DNA of 64,000 bases from Tubiluchus corallicola (taxonomy: Eukaryota > Priapulida > Priapulimorpha > Priapulimorphida > Tubiluchidae), in the NCBI GenBank assembly GCA_030141605.1, contig JAQGDQ010000233.1:62001-126000 (forward strand), written 5' to 3'. The translations under genes were made by a program, and so were the position numbers. The notes below the pieces were generated by a model that ran no database searches, was not told where the DNA came from, and saw only the letters and a list, made by a program, of their open reading frames with translations. Each line of letters begins with the position of its first letter. The first letter of the stretch is position 1. Below, piece by piece: positions 13,901 to 26,347 of the stretch.

Positions 13901-16900
13901 CATTATACCTGATAGGACTAAAAAGAAATCTAAGACAAATAAATCTATGATAAGCAGATACTTAACTATAATAGCATTTATTTTAATTAATAAACTAGTA
14001 ATAAAAGCTGAAGCAACAGGAAAAAACCTACCTCCATGTTGTATTAGAATGTCTAAGATGTCAGATATGTCTTGACTTTTAGCTGATGGCGTTCCTAAAC
14101 TAGACGGCACACTACTACTGGGTACAAGACCTTGTCCAACAGGTCTCTGCAGCAACTGCTGAACCTGTGTTAGGAAGCAAAAAGATATAATTAGTGTACC
14201 TATAAAACCAGAAATTAATGAGGGCAAATATATGAAAAGCCAGTAGACTAGAGAAAATTCGAGCTACCAACTTAAAGTGAGCAAAACCAGGTTGTCATGT
14301 GACCTTGACCTTTGATCTGTTGACTTTTGAAAAACTCTTTGCTGATCACTGCCACTTTTGCAGAATGCAAGTCATTTTTCTGAACTATGTTACAAAGTAC
14401 TGGATATTCAGTATTTCTATCTATTTTTGATTTGTTCTTATGATTATTTTTGTTCTTGAACACATTATATTTTATATTATTGTACATATTTCTTTCTTTA
14501 CGCTTTACAATCGACCTAACAGCTACAACAAGAAAAACACAAAAATAAGTCAAAGACGTTTACCCGTTTGTTGATAAGTTGTTTGGTTGCCTCAGAGTAA
14601 TCTGGAGGTGGTTTTCCGACAGGAATGCTGCTTTCATTCACAGTAGGTGGGCTTGGAGAAGGGCTGGGACTTCCCGTGGTGTTGGTCATTGGAAAAAGTG
14701 TACCTCCAGGAAGAGAAAAAGACCTGCAAAAACAAGCAAAATAAAACTCATAGATTTTCTTCGAATTTGCATGAAAGTTGACCACAATGAAAGTTTGTTT
14801 AGCAACTAACTAGTACAAGTTCTAATTTTTTAAAACTCTGCAAAAAACTAAGAATGCTTGTTTTCAACTTTTAGTATAACTTATTTCCATCTGCACTGAC
14901 ATTTGTACGAGGCAAGCAAGGGGTATTGAGCTAAAATCAGGTCCAATCTCGAAACCTTCTTGTTTTGAGTTGCACTGGGAAAACACATGCCTTGATTGTA
15001 TATAAAACTGGTTAATAATTAATTAAAATCGATTGAAATTATACTCGAGTAGAATAAATGAGTTTTTACATCAAGCCAAATTCTGGTAATATAAATTGAA
15101 AAACAGTCCAATGCCTGGATTTTCCTTTGTCAATGCGGAACTTTTTATTTACATGTACCGCAAAAAAGATCAGTCACAGTCACAGATTATATTTTGCATT
15201 ATTTTGCTTGTATAGTTTCGTTCGTATACTACTCTGGCATTATTCATGTTTGTACAAAAGATTCTCTATTACATCAGTTTAGTGCAAATGTGTTCGTATT
15301 ATAGATGTCAGCTGCCAACCTGACAATGAGAACATTTAATTTTTAATAATTCATTGTAACTATGAAAACAATTGAAGACAAAAATGTGTCAAATTTCATT
15401 CTTACATTCATGTACTGAATGCACCACTCATTCTGGCATTTTGTTTGTTGTTTTACAATACTGAATTACCCTCTATCTAACTAAAAACTCATTTTGTGCA
15501 TTTTCCAAATGTGAAGCTTACCTTTGGTGACCTATCCCATTCAGACCAGCTTGCCGACTGGTACCTACCACATCTTTAGATGCCACGCTTGTGATTAGTA
15601 ATGGCTGCACTGCGGACATAACAGTTGAAGAAACTGATGGATGAACTTTAGTTTGTAGCTGAGCCAATGATGAATTCACCGGCATGCGCATTACTTGAAC
15701 ATTTCCGGGTTGGGTCACTTGTTGTATCTGCTGCTTCTGCAGTTGCAACTTCTGCTGTTGCTGGACAAGAAAGTTCTGCTTAGCCTGCAACTTCTGCCAG
15801 AGTTTTACCTCTTCGGGAGTAAAGTGGAGACCGGTGGAATTGTTCTGTTGTTGACGGATCATGCCCAATTGCTGAGCTTTCAAGGTTAATTGTGACTTTT
15901 TCAATTCTAATTCCAATTCTTCAATTTTCTTCTGTTGCTGTCGTATCAATTGATCGGTAACTAGCTGTGGTAGCTTAGGTGCAATTGGTACATTTTGGTG
16001 TACTTCTGCCTTTGCTGGTGCCGAGGTTTCCTCAGTCTCCATGGGAACAGCAGATGCAGGTCGTATCTGGATGTTAGTCAATGGCGTACCTTTGGAGTAT
16101 CAAAAAAAGAATAAATTTTTAAATAACACAATAAAAAAATCACATCTTGCACTATAGCAATTTACTCCATAGTTGTAAAATGAGCCAAAATTTCTCAAAC
16201 TGTTATAGTATACACTCATATCTCAGTTTGCCAGACAAGAGCGGGGAGACGTCGGTCCAAATTTGCCGATTGTCCGTATTTTCCGATACTAAACTAATAC
16301 AACAGGCACCGTGTATTAGACTAGTGGTAATGCAGAATCAATCGTTTAATTGTCTCAGAAACGTCTAGTACGGGCCGCTCCTGTGTAAAAGTATATAAAA
16401 ACTGTTGGCAATTGACTCAAAGAACTGCATAATTGATAATACATTTTCATACATAGAGATATACACATGGTTACACAGATGTACGTGATGTAAACAAAGT
16501 GACAGCCTGCCAACTAGCGATCGGCTTGCGAAATAACGGACTGTGTCAGTATTATGCGGGACTTTTAACGGACCAGATTATGTCTGAATTTTCAGATATC
16601 CGTAAAAATGAGGTCCGGCACACTGAGATATGTGCGTTATGAATACTGAGAAAACTGCAATGCAGTATTTGTACACCAAAAATTCAGTCCATCAAAGGTA
16701 ATTAACAGATTTGTAAATATCAAAAATTGTTATTTATGAAAGTGATGTGCAAGTATGGAAGTATGAAGCTCAGTAGTTTAAACACCTAAACAACTGAAAA
16801 TAGTATCAAACCGAAACTAATTATTGCCACAAATGTAATAATGCATTCTTTTTTATTATACAAAGATAAAATGTATAAGCTGATTCTTGTGCCAATCCGC

Positions 16901-19900
16901 TTTCGCTTATAGTAAGATAAACTGTTTGTTCATAAGAGCTGATACATGACTACTCTAACAGGAGGCAGATATGTTGAATGTTTAGTGTACATAAAGGATA
17001 ACCAATTTCACATTATATAACATTAATCCTTTACACCCAATTCTCAAGTTACATAGAATCTGAAATCCAGCTTACCGTTATACTATTGTAAGCATGTGTA
17101 TTTGGCAAAATGCAGTAGTAAATGTTTCAACTTAACTAACATTATAACTATTAAATTCACTCATTTGCTACAGAATGACTGAAAAATACAACACTGATTC
17201 AAGTCCTTTCAACAGACTAAAATGTACTTTAGCAGCTGTGTATGCAGAACAGTTACAACAAAACGACGAACTTTAACTTTAAGTGTGATTTTAAGTAAAA
17301 CTGGTTTTATTATCAGTGGTTTTACTAACAATGATTACTGTACTAACAAAAACATACCCTGTGCAGTGGGCTGACTAGGAAGCGTGGTATTAACAGGGCT
17401 AACCATAGTTGCAAGAGTTTGAATACCAGATGTCACTGGGCTTACAAGCTGATTTCTATTGTTCACTTGTTGCATTGGTTGCACAGCAATAACTAGTGGA
17501 TTCATCGTGGTCACCTAAACATTGCAATAAAATCTTAATTGGAAAAGTTAGACTACTAAGACATACAGCTGTAACTAAAGTAGCTGCTTGTTGTCGTCAC
17601 CGTCATCGTGGCAGTGAGTTAGCTAGAGAAGGAGAATGTTATTAACATATTTGTGACTCACACATTTTAAACTTAAGACTGGAAACAAATTTAATAATGC
17701 AGTATCTTAATGATTAAACTAAGCAATGGACATTTTGAATCGTAAGACTACACAGGTTCAAGTTACAGCTTTATGAGTTTCCAACCAGCAAGTGTTACCA
17801 AATTCAAGCAATATTTTATTTAGATGCGTAAAGAGACAGAAACTGAGCTACAAAAATTCCAAAAACAGCAACAACATTTGCGGATTATAAACTCTAAATT
17901 AAAAGGGCCTAAAATTCTAATTCTAAAAAGAATGGGATGCCGAGCAATTTCCTATTTTTTCTGAGCAATAGTATGTTTACAGTGTGGCATAGCTGACAAA
18001 CAGTCATTTGTAACCTTTATACCAGAAATAGCAGTAGAAGCAGCATTACTAGTATGGTTGAGCCAATAACATCAAAGGTGGCAAAACATCTTCATGATGA
18101 CTGCTATGGTTTGCAAGGTTACTTGCATGCTAACACTTTTTCTTCCTTCCGTTAACTGTTCTGTGTTTATCATATTTTAAGGTCGGACAGCATGTATGCG
18201 TAAACCGTGATGTGTGATCAGTAATGAGCGATGCGTATTAATAGTTTCCGTATGACTATGGTTATATATAACTAGAGCTCACAACACTCTTTCTGCCACT
18301 ATTTGGTTGCTGTACGTGAAAACTGGAAGTAATAATTTTTGAAAAGCTTTTTGAAATAACAAATGAAAGGACTGCAACTAGATGTATAACAACATAATTA
18401 TAAGCTTCTTCTGCCTCTCAAAATGAACAAAATATTATTGTGAGTAGATCCTGAAGTAACCAAAATTCACCTGATCAGAATGCCAATCACCAAAAATCGT
18501 CACCGCATACTTGAAAACTTGCTAGATTACCCAAACAACAGCAGTTGTTGCCCATCTGCATACTGCTGTGTCATGCATATTCGGACAATAACAATCATGT
18601 TCGAATGAATATGAATCACATATCACGCATTAAGAATTGCATGTTACGTGAAAATGGAAACACTTCCACGTGTTTAAATATAAACTGTTGTATATACATC
18701 ACATCATGGACTATGCATCACATGTAGATGGAGTCCTACTTTAACACTGAAGTCGCAGCTCTTTATTCAATTTCACTCTCCCACTTCTTTATAATTTTTG
18801 AATGATAAAGCAATGCGCTTTATCATTGTGCTTTTTTCAATGCGCTAAATCAATAGTTATGTCATTTAGCAAAGTATTGGAACTTTTAAGTATCTAACTA
18901 TTACTATAGCTACCTGTGGCGTTGGACTCTGAAGAGAAGGTGGATTAGGACTGGAGGCAACCATATTTACTGAATCAGGGTTTTCAGGTGACATGGCTTT
19001 CACAGACATTGGTCCACATCCCTAAAATTATATTTCATTAGAGCAAAAACATGTAAAATTGTATTAAAGTTATTTACACGTAATGAACTACACGTCAATA
19101 CAAGAGGCAATAGGCTCACAGATTCCACGGGAAACCATTTTTGCAGTACTATGATCCCAAGCTGTATCAGTGATGTTCCCTAGTCTGTCAAATAGTTTTT
19201 AAAGTGTAGTATAATCCACGCCTAATACTGACATGAACACATTAAATGCATTATCGGACGGATTATAGAACAAAATCAAAGTTGCATAGACTTCAACAAA
19301 AGCACTATATATGCTGCTAAATGATACCACACCAGACATCAAAACTAAAACAGGCCTACTAATAGGTATTTAGTTAACACTTCCACAGTGTGTGTATAAA
19401 ACATTTAATCCTGTTACTGTTAATTGTAGTTCACTTAAGCAAGAAAGAAATTAGTATAGCCCCAACAAACATAGCTGTAAACCGAAAGAAATAAAAGAGT
19501 ACTAGGCACCCATAGACACTTGAATACCAGTTAACTACAACTGATCCACGTGTCAAATTACAAACTCCAGTGTCCAGAATTTGAATTTGCACATATACGT
19601 ATTTACATCAGCTATATTTACATACTTGTATAAAAACGACTGTAGTATATGAATGTAAATAGGACAATAATCATTCTGACCATATTACATAATCTGCCAA
19701 TTACATAATTAAGCGATGAAATATACAATTACAAATATTTACGAATACTGTTCAGCTACAGAAACCTTATCTAAGACAAAGTTTAAACAACACAATGTTT
19801 AACATGTAGTGTAGTACAAACCACATTTATGTCAGAGCTTGGTGATGTTGGTGGTGTCGCCATGGTTACACTATTATCATCATGCACAACTGGCTGTGAC

Positions 19901-22900
19901 ATGGCAATAGCAGACTGTCCTGGATTCTGAGCTTTCTGCAACTGAAAATAATATAATTTATGAGGCTACAAAACAACACATGACAGTTACCAACATGAAT
20001 ATTTGCTGTTTATGAATTAATTATCTTATAGCAATTTATTTTAAAATTGCTGGCAATACACCATTCCCTTATTAAACTGAATAACCTTGTTTATGAAATA
20101 AGACTCCATTTGTAATCATTCACAGAAATACCTGTTGCAGTTGCGCCAGGTTTATAGTAAAGCTTTGCACTGGCTGCAGAGTGATGGTACTTGACGTAGG
20201 AACAGATGGAGGAGTTGGTGCCATGCTCACATCAGCATATGGTTTCAACCGTTCTATCAGCTGAGGTTTTGGTCCTAAAATTCAAATAACATATTTTGAA
20301 TATCTTGAATAAGTTTGCACTTGTGCATCCTTCCTTTACCACTAGCAGAATACCAATATAACTGCAATAATTTTAATTGCAAGTGCATCAGTCCCAGCTG
20401 GACCTGCAAATAAGCAAAGAAAAGACAACTTTCCAGTATATATTCCAGAGGCAAGAATGGAGACAAAATGTTGCAGAAACTAAGTTTGAATTCTTCAAAA
20501 TTGCACTTATCAATCATCACGTTAGTGAAGCAGGCTCTTCCTCTACTTTTGAAAGACTCAGAAGACGAATACGTAGCAAGTACTGCAGAACAAGTTCACG
20601 ATTTAGAAACTTGGATTAAGGACACGTCTAAGCACCATCAGTTCAAATACTGGCCACCCGTACTTGAACTAGAGCTACTTGTCATGGATTATGTACAGTC
20701 AATAAGGGAAAGCAACTTTGAACTTTACATCCAAGTGCGTGGCCAGATGAAATCCCGGATGTCGGCCTTGAACCATCATCATTATGCTCACTGGTTGCCA
20801 GTACATATTTGTGACATGATGGCCTTGGTTCATAAGAATCTTAAAGTTTATGAGGCACTTATGGAGAGTAAGTTTGTTGCGCAAAAGTTTGAGAATACAC
20901 TCAGAAGACTTAAAATGGGATGTAACCTCACACTGATGCGCCGCAAAAAGCTGTATAAATCTTTTAACTTTCATAATTCCTTAATGTTTCTTCACAATTT
21001 GCGTAATTGTTTCTGAGCAGAATCTTGGACTTGTGTTCATTAATTAGAAACCGTTAATTAATTTTTGTAGCTGAAATTTTAAGTGAGGATAATCTTATAC
21101 AAAATTGCCTAGATCTTCCTATTTTCTCCGTCCTAGATATACTTTCTTCATAATTTGTGCAGTTTTTCTGCTTATTGCTATAACATAGGAACTTCTCAGC
21201 AAAAAAACTGATATAATAATCTCAAAAACTGAAAACTTAAGTCTCATCTTTAGATACCTGAGACAGGCAAATTTCGTTTTTTCAGCTCAGCCTTCAAATC
21301 TGCAACTTTTAGATCTTCCAAATTAGTTTTGGACAAGTCACGTTGGTCTTGCGAATGTTGTATGACGTTTCCTGTATTGCCTGTAAGAAAATTGTATCAG
21401 TACTGCAGAGCAACATGAATTTTGAAATCGCAGGTAAAAACAGTTCAAATTTGTTATTTAAACACAGAATTATTTACCAATATCAAGCATTCGTGATTCC
21501 AGCCATCACAACAGTATTGGCTGCAAGCAGTTCTAATCACTGAGTAATTTTCTATAACATTAAACAATAATATGATATGGCACTTCAACATGTTAAGGAA
21601 TAAGCAAGCAGACTAATACTATGCCATCATTCACAAAAAGTAAATGAATGACAGACAAGTTAGGATTGTTTTACATTATCCCAAATATCTTTAAACAAAC
21701 TGATTCATATTACTTATATTTTATGAAACAATAAAGGCAAATGTAAGAGAAATAGCAAAATTAATAACCACATCTTAATAATAATAATTTTTGGTACTTA
21801 TCATGTTCTTCATCTGTAACAACATTAAAAACAAAAAAGCCAATTCCTACCGCTGCTGTTTAGCGCCATCTCTGGACGTGGTTGCGTTGTGAGCACAAGC
21901 TGTGGATACTTGTTTTGCAATTCCAGCTGCCACTGTAAGAACAGCTGCTGCTGCTTCAACAAAAGCTCATAAGGTGACTCGGATATCGCTTGTCCTTCTT
22001 TACCAGTTTGCAAGGATGCACTGCTTCTCTTCTGAGCATTTGGTGGACCTTTGTATTCATGGAACTGAAATGTACAAATGTGATTCACAAATTTACTGGA
22101 CACAACCTTACCATCTGGCATGTGAAATATTTGATCAATTGCACAAAACAGGAGGCATGCATTAAAATTTACCACATCAAATTTATGGGCACTAGAAAGA
22201 TTTAAACAAATTAATAATGAACATCAAAGCACAGATAGCAGCTACACCATACTTTGATAGTTTTTGCCTTCGGCTGCGTCTTAGGGGGCTTCTTTTTTGA
22301 CCGCCGACTAGTCTGATTGGTTCCAGAGTACTTGGCTCTAGCTTGAGCAGTCACAGAAGAGCTTGCACCTACAAAATGAAAATGGCATATCTTCTTAAAG
22401 GTACTTTAACAATATAAACAGACGCATATAAATTCACGTACATATGCAAGCAGACATATATGCAGACACACATACGCCCATGCAAACATCTTGCAGAACC
22501 ACATTTCCTCAACCATCTTAAAAAGTTGAAAAACCGGCACAAATAGAATTTGGCAAAAAATGTTTCTGCAATACCTAGCTCAAAAGAGAGATACAGTTGA
22601 TTTATTTATAAAAATGTTACGTAACCTGAAAAAATCTGTTAGTAGGCACTCGCACTTCAAAAAAATTACTAATGATTTAAGTTTATATGCATAATCCTTA
22701 CATATCTATAAATATTTGTTTAAGTTAGTTTGTCTGTGAAGTCTTACCAGGTGATGTTCCTCGCACAGAACGCTGATTTGATCCTGTTGGTGGCTTTGGG
22801 GGTGGAGGAGGTGGAGGAGGATGTTGTGCAGCACCTTTAACTGGCAATTTTGCGGGCAAAGGAGGAGGTGGTGGTGGCTGAGGAGGAGAAGGAATGCTGG

Positions 22901-25478
22901 GAGAATGTTCCGAGGGCTCGACCGGTGAGGGAGCTCCGTCACTGCCACTCATGGAATCATCTTCTGGAAAGCTAAAGGCTGGTTTGTCTTTTCCTTCTTC
23001 AGTTTTAACATAAGATACAGTGCCATCTAAAAAAGTATGTAAGATTTCAAGCTTGTCACTATTTGCTAAATAAATAACTATTTATAAATAAAAAAGAGTT
23101 TTGAAAACAAGAAATGGCTCCAAATTATGTTGATTTACTAGCCAAAAATGCTATATCACCACACAAAAAGTGGTCATACCAGTTAGTGCTTGTATTAATG
23201 TCTCATCCGTTTCTAGGATGTGTCGATTGACAAGTTCTAGAGGTCCTGGCCTATGAGCTATCATATCATTCAAATGGTCGGCTAACTTTGCCCGTTTTAG
23301 CTGATGGACTTTTTCTTGCACCGCTGGATCAATGTTGGTATCTGGAAAAGGAAAATTAATAAGCATAACGAAAATTAAAACTGCAACTAGAAAAAAAATC
23401 ATTAAGATTTTTATGAAGTAAAAACAAGTAGTCCGGCAAAGAGATAGATGTTGAAGAAACTTGTAATAGAGTGATGGTACGGTCAAGGTGACGTAAACTG
23501 ACTTATTTTTACTATCTAATAAGAATTGTGAATGTATCCATTATCCAGCTTTCATTTGTCAATCTTCTTAAAATTGTGAAAATGTGAAAGCTTTTTCACA
23601 CGATGACAGAGATAACATAATCTATCATGAGCAAATGACGGAGAGCTGGCTATTTTCGTGACAACTTACCTAACGAAAATGAGTAGATGTTTTTAGAAGC
23701 TTTTTTGTTTATTGTTATTCATGCAATGCAGTACATCTGGATGCACCTGGCTGGGTTTATGGGAAAGAAAAGCGACAAAGTCTGATTGGTCAGGATCTTC
23801 CTGATGATTCCAAATGTAGTGTTGCTATGTTTGCTGTCAATGACGTAATTTTCTTTGACAAATTTGTGATTCTTTTGATCAATATTCTTAATGACAAGTT
23901 TACCTTCTAAGATGTGATGCTGTACAAGTTCTTGTCTGTCAGGACGTTGCTGTATCTTATGCTTAAGAGTGTCAGCCATCCGTGCTCGTTCCAGTTGCCT
24001 CCTCTGCTCATGATATGCAGCAGGTGACTTTAAAGCTGCAGTATGCAATAATATTATTTCACTATTTGACCAAAAAAAGCAGTCTTGCACATAAAGACAC
24101 AGTTACAGCATTTGCAGATCTTTCATACAGAATCTCGAAAATTTTTAATAACAATAATTTATGCTGATATGGTCAAACTACAATGAAACACATACTTCAG
24201 CAAGAAAGCAAAAACAATACTGAAAAAATTACTTTGTAACCAGGTACCAGATTTTATTAGACAATGACAATTTACTAAAAATTATAATGCATCTTAAATA
24301 AGATTAATTTTTGAAAACAAAAAACAAACAGAGAAAAGATGTTATTAAAAAGCACCCAAAAAGTACTTACGTGGCATAATGCCTTGATCCACTAACTGAG
24401 TGATTGGACGACGAATCATTAGCTTTACTTTTAATGCTAGAAAAGAATCATTTATGCACAAAGCCTGATCAAATTTAGTATGTTAAGTGAACAATTATTA
24501 AAAGCCATAGTAAAAAATACATCATGTCTCTATGATGTGAACGAGGTATCTTCAATAAAGATTACATCGAGTGTTAATTAGTAAAAATGTAAAGCCAACC
24601 AAACTTTGACTGACATTAATTAACCCTTTAACTCTTTTAGACAAAAATCAACTTTTGGTGAGTTGAGTATAAAGATTACACTCACAATTGATGATATAAA
24701 CTTTCAAATCATACAAATGAAAAACATTGACTTTAGATCTTGTTTGACACTCTGTGACACATATCCTCAGTAGCTCTTTACACTTATTTTTCCTGTCATT
24801 TTTTCACTATGAATAAAAGAGAAATGCTCACATTCTTTATTTTTGTCCATCGATTCTTGCAATGATGTCTCTTCGACTAGCACAATAGGTGCAGATCCCT
24901 TTTGCTCGAGTACTTCATCTAAAACCATTACACATACACATTTGGTCTAGCATCGTAGTTTGAAAACACAGATCAGTAAAAAAACAAATTAACTTCTTTA
25001 ACTAAGGAGCTGATCTGTCTTACAAGTGTAGTAACCCCCTCCTATAATGATTATAACAACAACACAAACACTTTATTTAAATTAAAAAACTTCTTTGTTT
25101 GAAACCTATTGGCATAAAAATGCTTTGTCAATGTGCAACAGCATGGCTTCAGGTAAAACCAAATGAGTTGTTTTTATATTTACTAATTACCTAGAATACT
25201 ATTTCTCTTCAATTTAACTCGATAGCAAGTTTTGGAATTAACTTTGTTTTTCCGGAATGGTTGACAATGGTCTCAGTTTTCATCTTAACTCATTAAATGT
25301 AATTGCTGTAGATATACATTGGAATGGTTGACAACGGTCTCAGTTTTCGTCTTAACTCATTAAATGTAATTGCTGTAAATATATATTAATTTACTAAATC
25401 ACATTTGAACTAAGCTTTACCCGTATCACCAGACGGTCCAGCGACAGCTGAGCCCTGGCTGCCATCCCAGCTAGCCAT
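10934..25478 (-). CDS. MRTF: Myocardin-related transcription factor (MRTF), G-actin-regulated SRF coactivator
   Basis: Seventeen coding exons on the minus strand: 25421-25478, 24832-24918, 24371-24436, 23904-24035, 23180-23341, 22748-23026, 22253-22368, 21851-22064, 21258-21380, 20132-20274, 19822-19941, 18914-19021, 17358-17514, 15522-16089, 14564-14723, 14032-14164 and 10934-11595 (3288 nt, 1095 aa). Three RPEL actin-binding motifs sit at about residues 50-70, 76-114 and 120-155. A proline-rich stretch (about 205-245) and a basic block (about 280-305) follow. The Q-rich segment is LLLKQQQLFLQWQLELQ (about 330-350), and the SAP domain is at about 395-432 (LKVADLKAELKKRNLPVSG). A leucine-zipper-like coiled coil lies at about 628-670, PPPDYSEATKQL at about 818, DILDILIQHG at about 865, and an acidic transactivation tail ends the protein. 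Known MRTFs stay cytoplasmic while bound to G-actin and activate SRF targets when actin polymerises. A single such gene, rather than the three vertebrate paralogues, fits an invertebrate. The pyrimidine tract and AG just upstream of the ATG imply a non-coding first exon. Confidence 0.96.
12644..13145. mobile_element. Non-autonomous pogo/Tigger-like transposon (MITE), about 502 bp
   Basis: Inverted ends CGGTGTTCCCTCAG (left) and, on the reverse strand, CAGTGTTCCCTCGC (right), each flanked by TA. Both ends continue into TCGCGG/CGCGATAA-rich sequence, unlike the surrounding AT-rich intron. No transposase ORF is present. The TA target and the CAGT-start termini suggest a pogo/Tigger relative; that assignment is inference. 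It lies in the last MRTF intron. Confidence 0.7.
13690..13795 (+). mobile_element. 3' end of a LINE with an AAACT-repeat tail
   Basis: A short stretch ending GTTTGAATAAACTAAACTAAACTAAA, which is the style of CR1-like LINE 3' ends that finish in a short tandem repeat. Only the terminal piece is present. It lies in the last MRTF intron. Confidence 0.4.
16213..16636. mobile_element. Second MITE-like element with about 20-bp inverted ends
   Basis: The left end CACTCATATCTCAGTTTGCC matches the reverse complement of the right end (CGCACATATCTCAGTGTGCC) at 16 of 20 positions, and the match continues into (A/G)GAC. Inner parts repeat CCGATTGTCCG/GTCCGTTA-type words. TA precedes the left end; the right flank is TT, so the TA target is not intact on that side. 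No coding capacity. It lies in MRTF intron 13. Confidence 0.6.
20285..21016 (+). mobile_element. Mobile-element-derived ORF fragment in an MRTF intron, antisense to MRTF
   Basis: An open frame runs from about 20404 to 21016, with ATG at 20468 giving 182 aa. Its middle reads VLELELLVMDYVQSIRESNF, then HYAHWLPVHICDMMAL, then KVYEALMESKFVAQK. This pattern recurs in many near-identical uncharacterised ORFs of aquatic animal genomes, which usually continue to a DQAHEQNN motif that is absent here. Just upstream (20340-20404), before a stop, is a Cys-rich piece (CNNFNCKCISPSWTC) like the C-terminus of the partner ORF in those loci. It is therefore probably a truncated insertion. Its upstream edge is almost at the splice acceptor of MRTF exon 10 (20275). 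The enzymatic role of the family is unknown to me. Confidence 0.6.
25254..25387. repeat. Tandem duplication, period 67 bp, two copies
   Basis: Two nearly identical copies starting GGAATGGTTGACAAYGG at 25254 and 25321, differing at only a few positions, so recent. They lie in MRTF intron 1, ending 33 bp from the exon 1 splice donor. Confidence 0.9.
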
Positions 25479-26251
25479 GGTCCACAACTAATAGAAGAAA
25501 CTACGGAAATAACAAGTTTATTATCTTCGTAGCTTTGACAAAATGGCAACGTTGTGCAGCTTGTGCTCCACCAATCTCTGCGGCTTGGAGTGGCTTAACT
25601 ACAGATTCAAAAAATCTAGAAAATAAACACAGAACCTTCTCAGTGTGCTGCGTATTAAAAATATTGCAATACTAAATAATTTATGTAAGGAAAACTAGGT
25701 TGATCTAGCCTTTATTACATGTTGCCCAGTTACAAATAGTGGACATTGACATGTTTCAATCAATAAATCCATCATTATCTCAGTCTGTATACAGAGTAGA
25801 CCTAGAGAGGTCTGATATTTGCTAATAATCAATACAGTCTGCCGACCAAACAGCAAATTAAACTAGACTAAAGACAAGGTGCAACACAAAGAGCATTATG
25901 AAAATTCATGAATAGAAATTAATACATTAAATGATACAATGCAATAGAGTTACGAGAAGAGCAAAACTGCACATGATGCATAACAACTTACTCTGTAGTC
26001 TGTACAACTTTATATGCCATCACTTAGCGAAGGCCTACCTGGTATGTACCAATTCAACAATACTTAAAAGCAGATGAAAGCTGTCAGGGCACCCTCATAC
26101 AAATAAGAGAGAGTTTAGTTTAAACATACACAGTTTACAGCAATTTGCTATGACTTTTAACATGATGTCTGATACAAAAACATATATGTTGTACATACAT
26201 AACATGTACATGTAGTTTCTGTTCCATTGTTTCTATGTTTGTAGATAGGCA

Positions 26252-26347
26252 GTGATTTCAAAAACAGTTCTTGAAATCGTATTACACATTAAACTAGCAG
26301 TGATTTCAAAAACTGCTCGTGAAATCTTGTTATACATTAAACTAGTA
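26252..26347. repeat. Tandem duplication, period 48 bp, two copies
   Basis: Copies start GTGATTTCAAAAAC at 26252 and 26300 and end in ACATTAAACTAG, with a few substitutions between them. Confidence 0.9.

Noticed and set aside
15695-15889. Leu-rich plus-strand ORF
   Set aside because: Antisense shadow of the Gln-rich coiled-coil exon of MRTF.
22706-22948. His/Leu-rich 80-aa minus-strand ORF
   Set aside because: Frame-shifted shadow of the proline-rich MRTF exon 6.
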